47,922 bases of DNA from Desulfotomaculum copahuensis (GTDB taxonomy: Bacteria; Bacillota; Desulfotomaculia; Desulfotomaculales; Desulfovirgulaceae). This document shows positions 1 through 8,809 of this stretch, in pieces. Within the stretch, counting starts at the first letter, position 1. Every line of letters begins with the position of its first letter. The notes under the pieces are model-generated. The model had not been told where the DNA came from, did not search any database, and worked only from the letters and a program-made list of their open reading frames with translations. The position numbers and the translations under genes were made by a program. Where the stretch lies: NCBI RefSeq assembly GCF_001655685.1, contig NZ_LYVF01000198.1:1-47922 (forward strand), given 5' to 3'.

Positions 1-3
1 CAT
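1..3 (-). CDS. Start codon of a leftward gene running off the window
   Basis: The first three bases are the complement of ATG, and just upstream on the minus strand lies a purine-rich GAGGAGGAG run nine bases before it, a good ribosome binding site. Only one codon is inside the window, so nothing can be said about the product. It lies downstream of the tRNA cluster and its terminator. Confidence 0.4.
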
Positions 4-133
4 GTCTTTTTTCTCCTCCTCTTCCAGGTCCACTTTTTAACATTACTTCTAAATTATTGCCAGTTTCCAATAAAAAATGCACCGGTCAAAATTCGTTAAG
101 TAAAATTCGATATCAAAATTAAAATTCCTTCCC

Positions 134-177
134 GGACAAAAATAAAAACACCGGGAATCCACAGATCCCCCCGGTGT
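134..177 (-). terminator. Intrinsic terminator of the tRNA cluster
   Basis: Read leftwards, an 8-bp stem (ACACCGGG with CCCGGTGT, arms 170-177 and 148-155) is followed by a T-rich tail (TTTTATTTTT). It begins six bases beyond the CCA end of tRNA-Met, so it fits as the end of the whole leftward tRNA transcript. Confidence 0.8.
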
Positions 178-182
178 CTGGG

Positions 183-259
183 TGGTAGCGGCGCAGGGAC
201 TCGAACCCCGGACACTGCGGGTATGAACCGCATGCTCTAACCAGCTGAGCTACGCCGCC
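183..259 (-). tRNA. tRNA-Met (CAT), elongator
   Basis: A full cloverleaf can be folded on the minus strand: GGCGGCG acceptor, GCTC D-stem, anticodon arm TGCGG/CCGCA around TTCATAC (anticodon CAT), TTCGAGT T-loop and encoded CCA. The anticodon stem lacks the three consecutive G:C pairs of an initiator, and the sequence resembles elongator tRNA-Met of Bacillus. A CAT anticodon could in principle belong to tRNA-Ile2 (lysidine-modified), which is less likely here. Confidence 0.92.
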
Positions 260-266
260 GTATTTA

Positions 267-295
267 GTTGTCAGTCGTCAGTAAGCAGTCATCAG
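267..295. repeat. Degenerate GTCAG tandem repeat between tRNA genes
   Basis: The spacer between tRNA-Met and tRNA-Thr carries three close copies of a GTCAG/GTCATCAG unit. A partly inverted copy (GACTGACGAC) lies near 339-348. A similar GTCAGA array is found in the next long tRNA spacer at 701-730. No function is known to me. Confidence 0.5.
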
Positions 296-369
296 AAATA
301 AATATACAAAGATACGGGCTCTTGTTGTTTTACCCGGCGACTGACGACCGGCTACCGCTTACAAATAGT

Positions 370-445
<76 letters not shown>

Positions 446-446
446 A

Positions 447-522
<76 letters not shown>

Positions 523-608
523 ATAAAATTTATTTGCTTGACCGTGTTATTATAACACAAAATTGATTTCTGTTCAAACCTTATTTATTCCCGGCTGAAC
601 CGGGTAAG

Positions 609-694
609 TGGTGGAGGGGGTAGGATTCGAACCTACGAAGGCGACAGCCGGCAGATTTACAGTCTGCTCCCTTTAGCCACTCGGGAACCCCTCC
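609..694 (-). tRNA. tRNA-Tyr (GTA)
   Basis: This is an 86-nt class II tRNA with a long variable arm. The anticodon loop is CTGTAAA (anticodon GTA) on a GCAGA/TCTGC stem, the acceptor is GGAGGGG/CCCCTCC, and CCA is encoded. Confidence 0.95.
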
Positions 695-700
695 GGAACA

Positions 701-730
701 GATGTCAGAAGTCGGATGTCAGATGTCAGA
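701..730. repeat. GTCAGA short tandem repeat
   Basis: Three copies of GATGTCAGA, or close variants, stand within 30 bases in the spacer between tRNA-Tyr and tRNA-Thr(TGT), followed by an A-run. It resembles the array at 267-295. Confidence 0.5.
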
Positions 731-811
731 AAAAAATAATATTTTATTCACCAACCAGCGCGGTCCGGTAGCATCTTACATCCGTCCCTCAAAAATTGTA
801 ATGCTTGAATT

Positions 812-887
812 TGGAGCCGGCGGTGGGACTCGAACCCGCAACCTTACGATTACAAGTCGTATGCTCTACCAGTTGAGCTACGCCGGC
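812..887 (-). tRNA. tRNA-Thr (TGT)
   Basis: The minus strand folds with acceptor GCCGGCG/CGCCGGC, anticodon stem TACGA/TCGTA around CTTGTAA (anticodon TGT), T-loop TTCGAGT and encoded CCA. It is the first gene of the leftward cluster. Confidence 0.95.
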
Positions 888-1108
888 GCGCGCATCCGTC
901 ACAGGCGCAAAACTTATGTTAGCAGAAAACCGTCCCGCTGTCAATACCTATAAACTATGTTTGTGTCAACAGTCAATGAAAATGTCACCCCGGCAACTCG
1001 TTTATCCGGACAGGGGAAATGTCAACCTCCGGACCGGGCGGCGACCTTGACAGCACCCGGCACGTGGTTAAGCAAATCCACCGGCGGGAACCGCCCGGAG
1101 GACATGAT
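888..1108. other. Intergenic, no gene seen (upstream of tRNA cluster)
   Basis: No reading frame with a ribosome binding site and no recognisable RNA was found here. The promoter of the leftward tRNA cluster should lie at the left end of this stretch, but I cannot place it firmly. Confidence 0.4.
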
Positions 1109-1225
1109 ATGAAAGCGTGGCACATCCCGTCGTGTATGCAATTTTACCATGTGCGGGGATCCCCGGCGGTCAAGGCTATCCTGCGGCGCTGCCTGAAATC
1201 CGCAAGCACCCGGTTAATAATATAG
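1109..1225 (+). CDS. Possible 38-residue peptide, unknown
   Basis: An ATG follows a GGAGG motif by seven bases and opens a 38-codon frame ending in TAG. The peptide starts MKAWHIPSCMQF and is basic, with two cysteines. I recognise no family. The good ribosome binding site is the only support, so it may be chance. The frame stays open upstream to 1019 but without a better start. Confidence 0.25.
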   Translation: MKAWHIPSCMQFYHVRGSPAVKAILRRCLKSASTRLII

Positions 1226-1349
1226 AGGTATAAAGATTTTTTTGTCGAAAACTCGTTTAATATAAAGGCACCCAACCGGGGAATAATTTGCCGTCTCTTT
1301 GTCCACCATACTCAAATAAAGGATATAGAGATGAAATGGAGTGAGCGGT

Positions 1350-2297
1350 TTGAAAAAATACACCTGGCTGATCATCCTTGGCTTACTGGTTATTGTTGCG
1401 GCAAGCGCCGTTTATGCCGGCAAGATGCACCGGGTGCCGGAACGGACCACCGCCGGGAGCGTATATCAAGCCCCCGCCGGGCATAGCCCGGGCCTGGACA
1501 CACAAAAGCAGGCCTCAACCCCGGATGCCAACATGCAAAGCGCCGGACGGCCACTGAAGAAGAACGGGCAACCTCCGGCCGCCGTCAAAACCACCACCGG
1601 ACTGTCCAACGTCAAACACGGCTGGGGAATCAAGCGCAATGACAACCATCAACAACCGGAAATGCCCTCCGGCATCAGCAGCACCCTGGCCCGGTACGGC
1701 GCCTGGTGGATTGGCAAACCGGATGAAAAAACGGTCTACCTGACCTTTGACGAGGGCTATGAAAACGGCTATACACCGAAAATCCTGGACATTTTGAAAG
1801 CCGACAATGTGCGGGCGGCCTTTTTTGTTACCGGCCACTACATCAAAAGCCAGCCGGAACTGGTCAAGCGTATGGTGGCCGAAGGACACACCGTGGGCAA
1901 CCATACCATGAACCACCCCAGTTTGCCTGAAATCGGCGACGGGCAGATCAAAACCGAATTGCAATCAGTGGAAACCATGTTTAACAAACTTACCGGACAG
2001 CAAATGCATTACCTGCGGCCGCCCAAGGGCGAATACAGCGAACGCACACTGGCCCTGACCCGGGAACTGGGTTACCACAACATCTTCTGGAGCCTGGCCC
2101 TGGTGGACTGGGTGCCCATGCCCGGCGGCCCGGAGGAAGCCTACCGCTCGGTAATGGACAACCTGCATCCCGGCGCGCTGATCCTGCTGCACGCCGTATC
2201 CAAAGACGATACGGAAGCCCTGGACCGGATGATCAAAGACATCAGAGCACAGGGGTATAGCTTTAAGACACTGGATGATCTGGTCAAGGGCAAGTAA
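1350..2297 (+). CDS. Polysaccharide deacetylase, PdaA-like
   Basis: This is a predicted NodB-fold deacetylase that acts on peptidoglycan N-acetylmuramic acid. Family members of the PdaA type prepare muramic delta-lactam in the spore cortex. The TTG at 1350 is chosen because GGAG lies eight bases before it; the GTG at 1341 would touch that motif. The N-terminus (KKYTWLIILGLLVIV) is a signal anchor, followed by a low-complexity linker of about 90 residues. The catalytic domain starts near residue 128: TFDEGY (132-137) holds the base and metal aspartate, and NHTMNHP (184-190) the metal histidines. The RPPKGE and LLHA motifs follow. TFDEGY rather than TFDDGP is characteristic of PdaA. At 315 residues it is longer than typical PdaA because of the linker. 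It stands alone between the tRNA cluster and a convergent permease. Family assignment is firm, the sporulation role is inferred. Confidence 0.87.
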   Translation: MKKYTWLIILGLLVIVAASAVYAGKMHRVPERTTAGSVYQAPAGHSPGLDTQKQASTPDANMQSAGRPLKKNGQPPAAVKTTTGLSNVKHGWGIKRNDNHQQPEMPSGISSTLARYGAWWIGKPDEKTVYLTFDEGYENGYTPKILDILKADNVRAAFFVTGHYIKSQPELVKRMVAEGHTVGNHTMNHPSLPEIGDGQIKTELQSVETMFNKLTGQQMHYLRPPKGEYSERTLALTRELGYHNIFWSLALVDWVPMPGGPEEAYRSVMDNLHPGALILLHAVSKDDTEALDRMIKDIRAQGYSFKTLDDLVKGK

Positions 2298-2505
2298 AAA
2301 GTTTATCGCCATGGATGGATATGAAGTGGGATGCAGATCCCCCTCATCTGTTTTTGAAGCAAGGTGATTGCCATAATATTCAGGTGCCTTTTTGAAAAAT
2401 TGGCCGGCCAACGGAATCATGACTGGTAACAAATTGTCCTTCAATACGTCACACGCATAAACGTTTAAGCTAATGAGCACGATTTTTTGAACATAACCTG
2501 CAAGT
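2298..2505. other. Intergenic between convergent genes, nothing recognised
   Basis: No ribosome binding site with a credible frame and no clear hairpin with a T-run was seen close behind the deacetylase stop. A short CCGGG/CCCGG stem with a T-run near 2594-2612 could stop rightward transcription. Confidence 0.35.
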
Positions 2506-2531
2506 AAAAAACCGGCCTATTTCGTTGCCGG
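2506..2531 (-). terminator. Intrinsic terminator of the amino acid permease
   Basis: On the minus strand a CCGGC stem with its complement GCCGG (arms 2527-2531 and 2512-2516, ten-base loop) is followed by TTTTTT. It lies about 85 bases beyond the permease stop. Confidence 0.6.
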
Positions 2532-2615
2532 ATCTGCGCCAGTCTCTCCTCCGGTACGACCGCCACCTTCAAGAGTGGGCCATTTAGCAGTAAACCGGGT
2601 CTCCCGGACGATTTT

Positions 2616-4076
2616 TTACTTTTGCCGCAGCTTCCCGGTGATCCTTTCCGGCAGGGAAGGACCGGCCGTTTTGCCGGTAAAGGCGTATTGAGGGTCGCCC
2701 CCGTCCGGCCCGCCCTTTGTTTCCCTTTCCTTTTTGACCAGCTTTCCAATGCCCAGAAGTACAACCACACTCACCACGGTAAAGACGAAAGAAAATCTTT
2801 GCTCCGGCACCTTCAAGCCAAGAATGGAGATTAATACAAGTGCCGCCAGGCCGGCGGCCGCGACCAAAAATCCGCTCCACTCCATGCGCCCGTTGTTTTT
2901 TTGCGGCAAACAAAGCGCCAGCCGGGCGATCAATATACCCGCCCATCCCACGAAGCTCAAATAGCCCGTGGTCGTAACGGCGTAGTTGTAAACGTGCTTC
3001 GGCAACAGCAGGGCCAACTGGGAAACGAGCAGCAGGGCGCCGGAAGACACCAGCAGCGCCCAGATGGATAGTTTTTTCCACTCCCGGGCCAAAAAGGCGG
3101 GCGCCTCTTTATCCTTGGCCAGGGACGAAAGCATGATTTCGGCGCTGAACATGGAGGCGACCAGTACTGAAAAAGAGGAGATCAGCACTATGGCGTTCAG
3201 GATGGTACCGCCTGCGTGAATGCCGACGTGATTGAGAGCGGTGACAAAGGGGCTGGCTTTGGTGGATACCATTGTCCAGGGTACCGCCAGCACCAGGGCC
3301 AAAGTGGGCAGGGTGAAAAAGAAGGCCTGCCCCAAAGCCATGCCGATGGTGGCCCGGGGAATGTCCCGCCGGGGATTCTTTGTATCCCCCATCGCCGAAG
3401 CCAGAGCGCCGGTGGCGTAGGCAAAGGTGCAGATGACCATGGCCTGACCCAGGCCGCCCGCCCCGTGCGGGAAAAAGGGAGCCAGGTTGGCCGTGCCGGC
3501 GGCGGCAGCCACCCGGTGCGGCACAAGGAAAATGTAGGCGACCACGCCCATAAAGGCCACCAGGGCGCCCGTTTTGATCACCGTTAAAAAACCTTCCGAC
3601 TTGTCTACAATTTTAATGCCCAAAAAATTTATCCCGGTGGCCAGCACGCCGTAGGCCAGAGGCAGCATCCACACCGGGATCTGCGGCAGCCAGATGCGGG
3701 TGTAAATGGCCATGGCAATAGACTCGGCCACCATACTGATCAAGTTGGTCAGCCAGGTGGACCACCCCACCATGAAACCGGTAGTTGGCCCGACGGCCTC
3801 CTGCACATAGCCCCGGAAGGATTCCCGCTCCTTGTATTTCAGCGCCAGATGCCCCAGGGAAACCATAATCAAATAAACGGTAACCCCCCCGAACAGGTAA
3901 CCCAGCACCACGGACGGACCGGCCAGGCGCACGGCAATGCCGGAAGCGAGGAAAAAGCTGCCTCCGATGGCCGAACCCAGGCCGAGGAAAACCAAACCCA
4001 GGGCGCCGACTTTTTTTCCTTCTTTTTTACCGCCCTTGCTTCCGGCGATTTTTTCCTGCTTTTCCGACCCTGACAA
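2616..4076 (-). CDS. APC-family amino acid permease
   Basis: This is a cytoplasmic-membrane transporter of the amino acid-polyamine-organocation superfamily, expected to import an amino acid with protons. The first membrane segment carries the family signature GLGSAIGGSFFLASGIA, followed by about eleven more hydrophobic segments and a short charged C-terminal tail (KKERETKGG...). The TTG start at 4076 is preceded by GGGGGGA at about nine bases; the frame is open further upstream but that part is not hydrophobic or conserved-looking. The protein has 486 residues, normal for the family. The substrate cannot be read from sequence. It is transcribed away from the MFS gene at 4403 and ends at its own terminator. 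Confidence 0.85.
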   Translation of the reverse strand: MSGSEKQEKIAGSKGGKKEGKKVGALGLVFLGLGSAIGGSFFLASGIAVRLAGPSVVLGYLFGGVTVYLIMVSLGHLALKYKERESFRGYVQEAVGPTTGFMVGWSTWLTNLISMVAESIAMAIYTRIWLPQIPVWMLPLAYGVLATGINFLGIKIVDKSEGFLTVIKTGALVAFMGVVAYIFLVPHRVAAAAGTANLAPFFPHGAGGLGQAMVICTFAYATGALASAMGDTKNPRRDIPRATIGMALGQAFFFTLPTLALVLAVPWTMVSTKASPFVTALNHVGIHAGGTILNAIVLISSFSVLVASMFSAEIMLSSLAKDKEAPAFLAREWKKLSIWALLVSSGALLLVSQLALLLPKHVYNYAVTTTGYLSFVGWAGILIARLALCLPQKNNGRMEWSGFLVAAAGLAALVLISILGLKVPEQRFSFVFTVVSVVVLLGIGKLVKKERETKGGPDGGDPQYAFTGKTAGPSLPERITGKLRQK

Positions 4077-4402
4077 TGAGCATCCCCCCGGTTGAAAATA
4101 TTCTGCCCAGTAATATTTCCCGGGGGGTGAATAATAATTACAGGCAGGGATTGGTATGTAATAGAGCTTGATAAAGCAAAGCAAATACAATTGATTTGTC
4201 TGCACTCATTCCTGATGCCATACCTCAATAATTCACTCTTTGAACCATATCTCCCGAAGAGCGAAAATCCTAAAAAGAGTGGACTTTTTCCTTTTTATGG
4301 GTTATCATATTACAATATGCCCTTCAAACCATATGCGGTATATCCGGAGGAATTACGCCCGGCAGGGCGTGCTGCAGAGATAAACGGAGTATCATTTTAA
4401 AG
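4077..4402. other. Divergent promoter region with a small palindrome
   Basis: This AT-rich stretch separates the leftward permease from the rightward MFS gene. It contains the inverted repeat CATATT-AC-AATATG (4306-4319), a possible operator. An open frame of 27 codons starts inside the palindrome (4317) and stops at 4400, two bases before the MFS start, so a leader peptide is possible, but it has no ribosome binding site. Confidence 0.35.
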
Positions 4403-5677
4403 ATGTTCAACAATAAAGCTTTTTCTATAAATTACATCTTCCTGCTCATCAACCTGGCCATCTACCTGGATACGTTGCTATACGGGATCATCGTACCGGT
4501 GGTGCCTTACTACGCCGGGCGACTGGGGGCTTCCCCGGGCGAACTGGGGGTGATTTTCGCCGCCTATGCAGCCGGTTTGCTGCTGGCCGGCGTACCGGCG
4601 GGTATGGCCTGTGACCGCTACGGTTATAAACCGGTGCTGCTGCCGGGCATGATCGGACTAACCCTGTCCACCGTGCTGTTTGCCTTTTCAGGTGGCGTTT
4701 TCATGCTTTCCGTCAGTCGCCTGCTGCAGGGAATATCATCTGCAGCCACCTGGTCCGCCGGTTTGGCCCTGGTGGCGTCCCTTTACCCCGCGCAAATGCG
4801 CGGCCAAAAGATGGGCCTGGTGATGACCAGCACCGGATTGGGCACGATCAGCGGTCCGGTATTGGGCGGCATGCTCTACCAGTATGCCGGCTACCTTTTC
4901 CCTTTTTTGCTTACCGCCGTGGCCGGCGCCGTCCTGAGCGTTTTATTGTGGCGCTGCCCGCTGCCCGAAAACAATACCGCCACGGGGAAGGGACAACAGA
5001 CGGAATTAAAAATGTTGCGCAACCGCAACATTTTTTGGAGCGTGGCCGTTACCGTGGCCGGCAGTTTTGGTTTTGGCATGCTGGAACCACTGCTGCCCCT
5101 GGACCTCAATCACCGCTTCGGTCTGACCAGCGCCGGAACCGGCCTGTTGTTCGGTGCGCTGAGCATGGCCTTTACCCTGTGCCAGCCGGTTTTCGGCTAT
5201 TTATCCGATCGTCTGGGACGCAAACCGCTGGTGACCGGCGGCCTGCTGGCCACGGCCCTTACGGCCCCCTGGCTCGGACGGGCACCCACCCTGGAAGCTG
5301 AAGCTTTGTTACTGGCTCTTTACGGTACCGTCTCCGGCGCTTCCTCCGCAACGGCACTGCCCCTGCTGGCCGACTCCACAGAAGCCGTCTGTTTGGCCGG
5401 TGCCAATACCGGGAGCTTGAAAATGAAAGCCGCCCATCCCAACAGCGGCATGTACGGCACGGCCTACGGCATCTTTAACACCGCCTACTCCCTGGGATTG
5501 GTGGCCGGCCCGCTAATCGGCGCTTTGATTGCCGGAAGGTGGAACCTCACCACAGCCTTAACGTTTTATTCGCTGCTCCTGGGAATCACCGCCCTGGGAG
5601 TAATCCTGCAGCTAAAAGAAAAACGCCAAAAGAAAGCGGCCGTATCCCGGCCGGCCACCCGGCCCGGAAGGAAATGA
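4403..5677 (+). CDS. MFS transporter, drug-export type (12 TM)
   Basis: A predicted major facilitator superfamily exporter of 424 residues with twelve hydrophobic segments. After the second segment it has GMACDRYGYKPVLLPG, the loop 2-3 signature (G-x-x-x-D-R-x-G-x-K/R). The equivalent loop in the second half is GYLSDRLGRKPLV. The segment GLGTISGPVLGG matches motif C (G-x-x-x-G-P-x-x-G-G), typical of drug:proton antiporters. There is no strong ribosome binding site at the usual distance before the ATG (GGAG is about fourteen bases away), which is odd but no better start exists. The substrate is unknown. It is divergent from the amino acid permease and convergent with the EamA gene. Confidence 0.85.
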   Translation: MFNNKAFSINYIFLLINLAIYLDTLLYGIIVPVVPYYAGRLGASPGELGVIFAAYAAGLLLAGVPAGMACDRYGYKPVLLPGMIGLTLSTVLFAFSGGVFMLSVSRLLQGISSAATWSAGLALVASLYPAQMRGQKMGLVMTSTGLGTISGPVLGGMLYQYAGYLFPFLLTAVAGAVLSVLLWRCPLPENNTATGKGQQTELKMLRNRNIFWSVAVTVAGSFGFGMLEPLLPLDLNHRFGLTSAGTGLLFGALSMAFTLCQPVFGYLSDRLGRKPLVTGGLLATALTAPWLGRAPTLEAEALLLALYGTVSGASSATALPLLADSTEAVCLAGANTGSLKMKAAHPNSGMYGTAYGIFNTAYSLGLVAGPLIGALIAGRWNLTTALTFYSLLLGITALGVILQLKEKRQKKAAVSRPATRPGRK

Positions 5678-5801
5678 TCAAACAACCCGGCCCGCCCGTT
5701 TCTCTTTTATCAATTGAATTCTTGGATTAACCTGACCCGGCAGCTTTCCTAACAGCCATGATTTTTAAACACAACCCATAAATGAGGTCGCAAACAGGTG
5801 T

Positions 5802-6770
5802 CTAGTTATGCGGTGACGCACCCAGTTCCCGTGCCCCGAGGCGCGTTACCGCCGGTGCGGGCGGTTCGCTTATGGCACCGGCTTTTTCCGCAGCGGCGGA
5901 AAGCTGGATCAAGATCACTGCACCCAGAATCATAACGCAACCGCCTATCTGTATGACGGTCAGTTTTTCCCCCAGCATCAGGTAGGCCAGCACGGCCGCC
6001 ACCACCGGCTCCAAAGTGCTGGTCAACCCCGTTTTCACCGGCGTCAGGTAACGCAGACCTTTGAAATAAAAGCCGAAGGGAATAATGGTGGCGAAAACAG
6101 CAATGTACAAAAAGAAAAGCCAGTCCTGCCAGCCGTAGTGCATCACAGTCAGCCAGGGCATCCGGTAAAACAACCAGGTGGCGGCGCCCACCCCGAAACC
6201 GTACAATAAAAGTGTCCAGGGGCTGTAAACAGCCAGACCGCGCTTGCCGTAAACGGTATAAAAGGCGAAGGCTGCGGCCGAAGCCAGGCCGGAAACCAGG
6301 CCAACGCCGCTAACAGCAAAACCGCCTCCCAGGCTTCCTTTGGCGATCATAAACCCGCCTCCCACCGCCCAAAGCAGGGCAAGGGCGCCGGTCAAGGCCA
6401 GCTTTTCTTTTTTGAAGAACAGATCATAAAGCATTACCAGCGCCGGCGCCAGGTACTGCAGGAAAATGGCCGTGGCCACATTGGTCTTGCTGATCGTGTA
6501 AAGATAAGTAAATTGCACCGCCGCCACTCCAAACAGGCCAAAAACGAGCATGTAGGAAAAATCCCGGCGGTCTATGTACAACAGGCGGCGATTGGTCATC
6601 GCCAGGTAAAAGAGAAGCAAAAGGAAGGAAAAAGTCAGGCGCACCTGAACCAGGTCGAAGGGATTGACTTGCCGGTTGAACAAGTACTTGGCCACCGTAC
6701 CCGACAGCCCCCACAGGCAGGCCGCCAGCACCACACAAAAAAAGCCCTTCCAGCGATTGGCGATAATCAT
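5802..6770 (-). CDS. EamA-family (DMT) transporter
   Basis: A drug/metabolite transporter of 322 residues with ten predicted membrane segments in two EamA repeats (about residues 8-140 and 155-290). The repeats show FVQVRLTF-like and STLEPVVAAVLAYLMLGEKL features; the latter phrase is the conserved end of EamA domain two. The ATG at 6770 lies six bases after GGGGGG. Members export amino acids, nucleotides or drugs; the substrate here is unknown. The C-terminal tail (AAEKAGAISEPPAPAV) is soluble. It stands alone, convergent with the MFS gene and in the same direction as the next exporter upstream. Confidence 0.85.
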   Translation of the reverse strand: MIIANRWKGFFCVVLAACLWGLSGTVAKYLFNRQVNPFDLVQVRLTFSFLLLLFYLAMTNRRLLYIDRRDFSYMLVFGLFGVAAVQFTYLYTISKTNVATAIFLQYLAPALVMLYDLFFKKEKLALTGALALLWAVGGGFMIAKGSLGGGFAVSGVGLVSGLASAAAFAFYTVYGKRGLAVYSPWTLLLYGFGVGAATWLFYRMPWLTVMHYGWQDWLFFLYIAVFATIIPFGFYFKGLRYLTPVKTGLTSTLEPVVAAVLAYLMLGEKLTVIQIGGCVMILGAVILIQLSAAAEKAGAISEPPAPAVTRLGARELGASPHN

Positions 6771-6941
6771 AATAAACCCCCCCACCACACCATTATAGCA
6801 CGCCGGATTATTGACGGACAAAAAATTTATCCATGATTTGATAAGGTATAAAATTACAGGTTAATCTAAATAAGCACGGCACCGCCTTGAAAGCCGCAGT
6901 GCAAGTCGACGTCTCAGTTAGCGCCGCACCAGCGGACAGAA

Positions 6942-8420
6942 TTAAAACTCAAAAGTAGGTTCATATTCCCTGCGGTCACCGGAATTTTTCTCATCCCGCT
7001 TACCGCCCAGGGAGAGCACTGCCGCCAGCAGCGCCAGGATCAGCACGCCCCAGAACGTGTAACGGAAGGCGTGCAAAACGGCCACCTGTTTTGACAACCC
7101 CAGATGAACAAACACGTTTTGTAAAATACTGAAAATAGTGCCGGTAAAAGCAACCCCCAGCACCATGCCCAGGGAGCGGGCCATATTCAAAATGCCGCCG
7201 GCCACACCGAAGCGTCCATGATGGACGCTGCTCATCACGGAAGTGTTATTGGGGGGCGTAAACAATCCCAGCCCGGCCCCTACCAGGGCTAGATAAACAA
7301 CCACCAGCCAAAACGGCGTGCGCATACCCAGGGTGGCCAGCAACCCGGCGCCCGCAGCTGTAATCGTCATACCGGAAACAGTGAGCAACCGCGCGCCGTA
7401 ACGGTCATAAAGGTGGCCGGCCACCGGGGCCACCACCATCATAGCCAGGGGCACCGGAGTAAGGAAAATGCCGGTCAGCGTGGCCGGATAGCCGTGCACA
7501 CCCTCCAGGTAAAAGGGCATCAGGAACAGCACGCCGAACATGGCGGCATAGGAAAGCAGGCCGGTGATATTGCCCAGGGTAAAGATGCGGTTATGAAACA
7601 TGCCCAAATCCACCATCGGGTGTTTTACCCGCCCTTCCCACCAAATAAAGGCGGCTGAGAAAGTCAGCCAGGTCAAAATAAGGGATAAAATAATCCCGGA
7701 AAACCAGCCAAGCTTGTATCCCTTTTGAAACGCTATGATCAGCGCCACCAGGGCCGGGGTGAGCAAAAATCCGCCCAGGTAGTCGAATTTTTCCCGGTGG
7801 TGAACCAGTCTGTCCCGGGGCAGCACCATGACCGCCAGCAGCGTGCCGATAACCCCCACCGGCACATTGATGTAAAAAATGGACCGCCAGCCGAAATGAC
7901 CGATCAGCCAACCGCCCAGGGCTGGACCAACGGACAGTCCCACCGCCTGCGCCGACCCCTGGATGCCGATGGCCTTGCCGCGGCTTTTGCCCGGTGCGGC
8001 GGCGGTGACGATGGCGATGGAATTGGCCTGCAACATGCCCGCCCCCACGGCCTGCAAGACCCGGAAAACAATCAGCCACTGGATGGCCGGGGAAGCACCG
8101 CATAAAGCCGAACCAGCGATGAAAACCAGAAAACCAAGGGTATACAGGGTGCGCCGGCCGACAATGTCGGCCAGATGGCCGAAGACGGTAAGCATGGAAG
8201 TCAGCGTAAGCAAATAGGCAATGGAAACCCATTCCACCGTACCCAGGTTTTCCTTGAACGCAGCCTTGAAAGTGGGCATGGCCACGTTGATCACACTGGC
8301 GTCAAGGGCGGCCATGAAGGCGCCCACGCAAACCGTTCCCACCACCCACCAGGGATAGCCGGCCCGGCGGGTGATGGCGGGCATGGGACGGAAAAGGGTG
8401 AAAGACGCGCCGTCAGCCAT
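6942..8420 (-). CDS. DHA2-family MFS exporter (EmrB/QacA type, 14 TM)
   Basis: A 492-residue drug:proton antiporter of the fourteen-segment DHA2 group. The first segment contains FMAALDASVINVAMP, the D-x-(T/S)-V-x-N-V-A-x-P signature of this group. The loop 2-3 motif is GHLADIVGRRTLY, and GPALGGWLIGHFGWRSIFYINVPVG is the typical motif C plus segment 6 entry. The ATG at 8420 is seven bases after GGAGGT; a second ATG three bases upstream is possible. No membrane-fusion (EmrA) or TetR partner is next to it. Substrate unknown. Confidence 0.9.
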   Translation of the reverse strand: MADGASFTLFRPMPAITRRAGYPWWVVGTVCVGAFMAALDASVINVAMPTFKAAFKENLGTVEWVSIAYLLTLTSMLTVFGHLADIVGRRTLYTLGFLVFIAGSALCGASPAIQWLIVFRVLQAVGAGMLQANSIAIVTAAAPGKSRGKAIGIQGSAQAVGLSVGPALGGWLIGHFGWRSIFYINVPVGVIGTLLAVMVLPRDRLVHHREKFDYLGGFLLTPALVALIIAFQKGYKLGWFSGIILSLILTWLTFSAAFIWWEGRVKHPMVDLGMFHNRIFTLGNITGLLSYAAMFGVLFLMPFYLEGVHGYPATLTGIFLTPVPLAMMVVAPVAGHLYDRYGARLLTVSGMTITAAGAGLLATLGMRTPFWLVVVYLALVGAGLGLFTPPNNTSVMSSVHHGRFGVAGGILNMARSLGMVLGVAFTGTIFSILQNVFVHLGLSKQVAVLHAFRYTFWGVLILALLAAVLSLGGKRDEKNSGDRREYEPTFEF

Positions 8421-8516
8421 CATGAACACCTCCGTGGTTAATTTTTCAAGGCCCATTATAGCATAACCGCCGGAGAAGAATTAACGCTTTTTAAAATTTT
8501 ACAATAACAACTTCAA

Positions 8517-8633
8517 ATGTATGCCATAAGCGGGTTCCGCAAGCCCGGCAAAGAAAAAATCCCCGTTATGGAAACGGAGGATTACGAACTTCATCCCAAA
8601 TATTTTGAAGGCCTTTTCAGCAAGTATTTCTGA
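8517..8633 (+). CDS. Possible 38-residue frame or gene remnant
   Basis: An ATG-started frame of 38 codons ends in TGA. The C-terminal half (METEDYELHPKYFEGLF...) reads like real protein rather than GC-biased noise, being rich in Glu, Tyr and Phe. There is no ribosome binding site upstream, so it may be the tail of a decayed gene. I recognise no family. Confidence 0.25.
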   Translation: MYAISGFRKPGKEKIPVMETEDYELHPKYFEGLFSKYF

Positions 8634-8655
8634 CAACATCCGGCAGCCGCCCGCT

Positions 8656-8690
8656 TTGCTGCAAGGCTTAAGCGCCGTCCCCGCAACTGC
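8656..8690 (+). other. Cobalamin-riboswitch-like fragment
   Basis: The stretch contains GCTGCAAGGCTTAAGCG and then CCGTCCCCGCAACTGC, which resembles the conserved GGTGCAA...CCCGCxACTG part of cobalamin riboswitches. The upstream GGGAA box and the downstream closing stem are not found, and no gene starts to the right on this strand. If related, it is a remnant. Confidence 0.2.
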
Positions 8691-8809
8691 ACCGGAGAAA
8701 AAGTAAGATTATTAACAATCGAATTATTATTTGAAACCCATGCCGGATGCATTGCTGATCCGGACTTTTAGCCGGTAGAATAGTGGTTTTTGCCAAATGG
8801 TGCAGTTAA

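Noticed and set aside
1019-1108. Upstream extension of the small frame at 1109
   Set aside because: Glycine/proline/arginine-rich translation typical of GC-rich noise and a poorly spaced ribosome binding site.
4191-4400. 69-codon frame ahead of the MFS gene
   Set aside because: No ribosome binding site and no protein-like pattern; kept only as a possible leader note for its last 27 codons.
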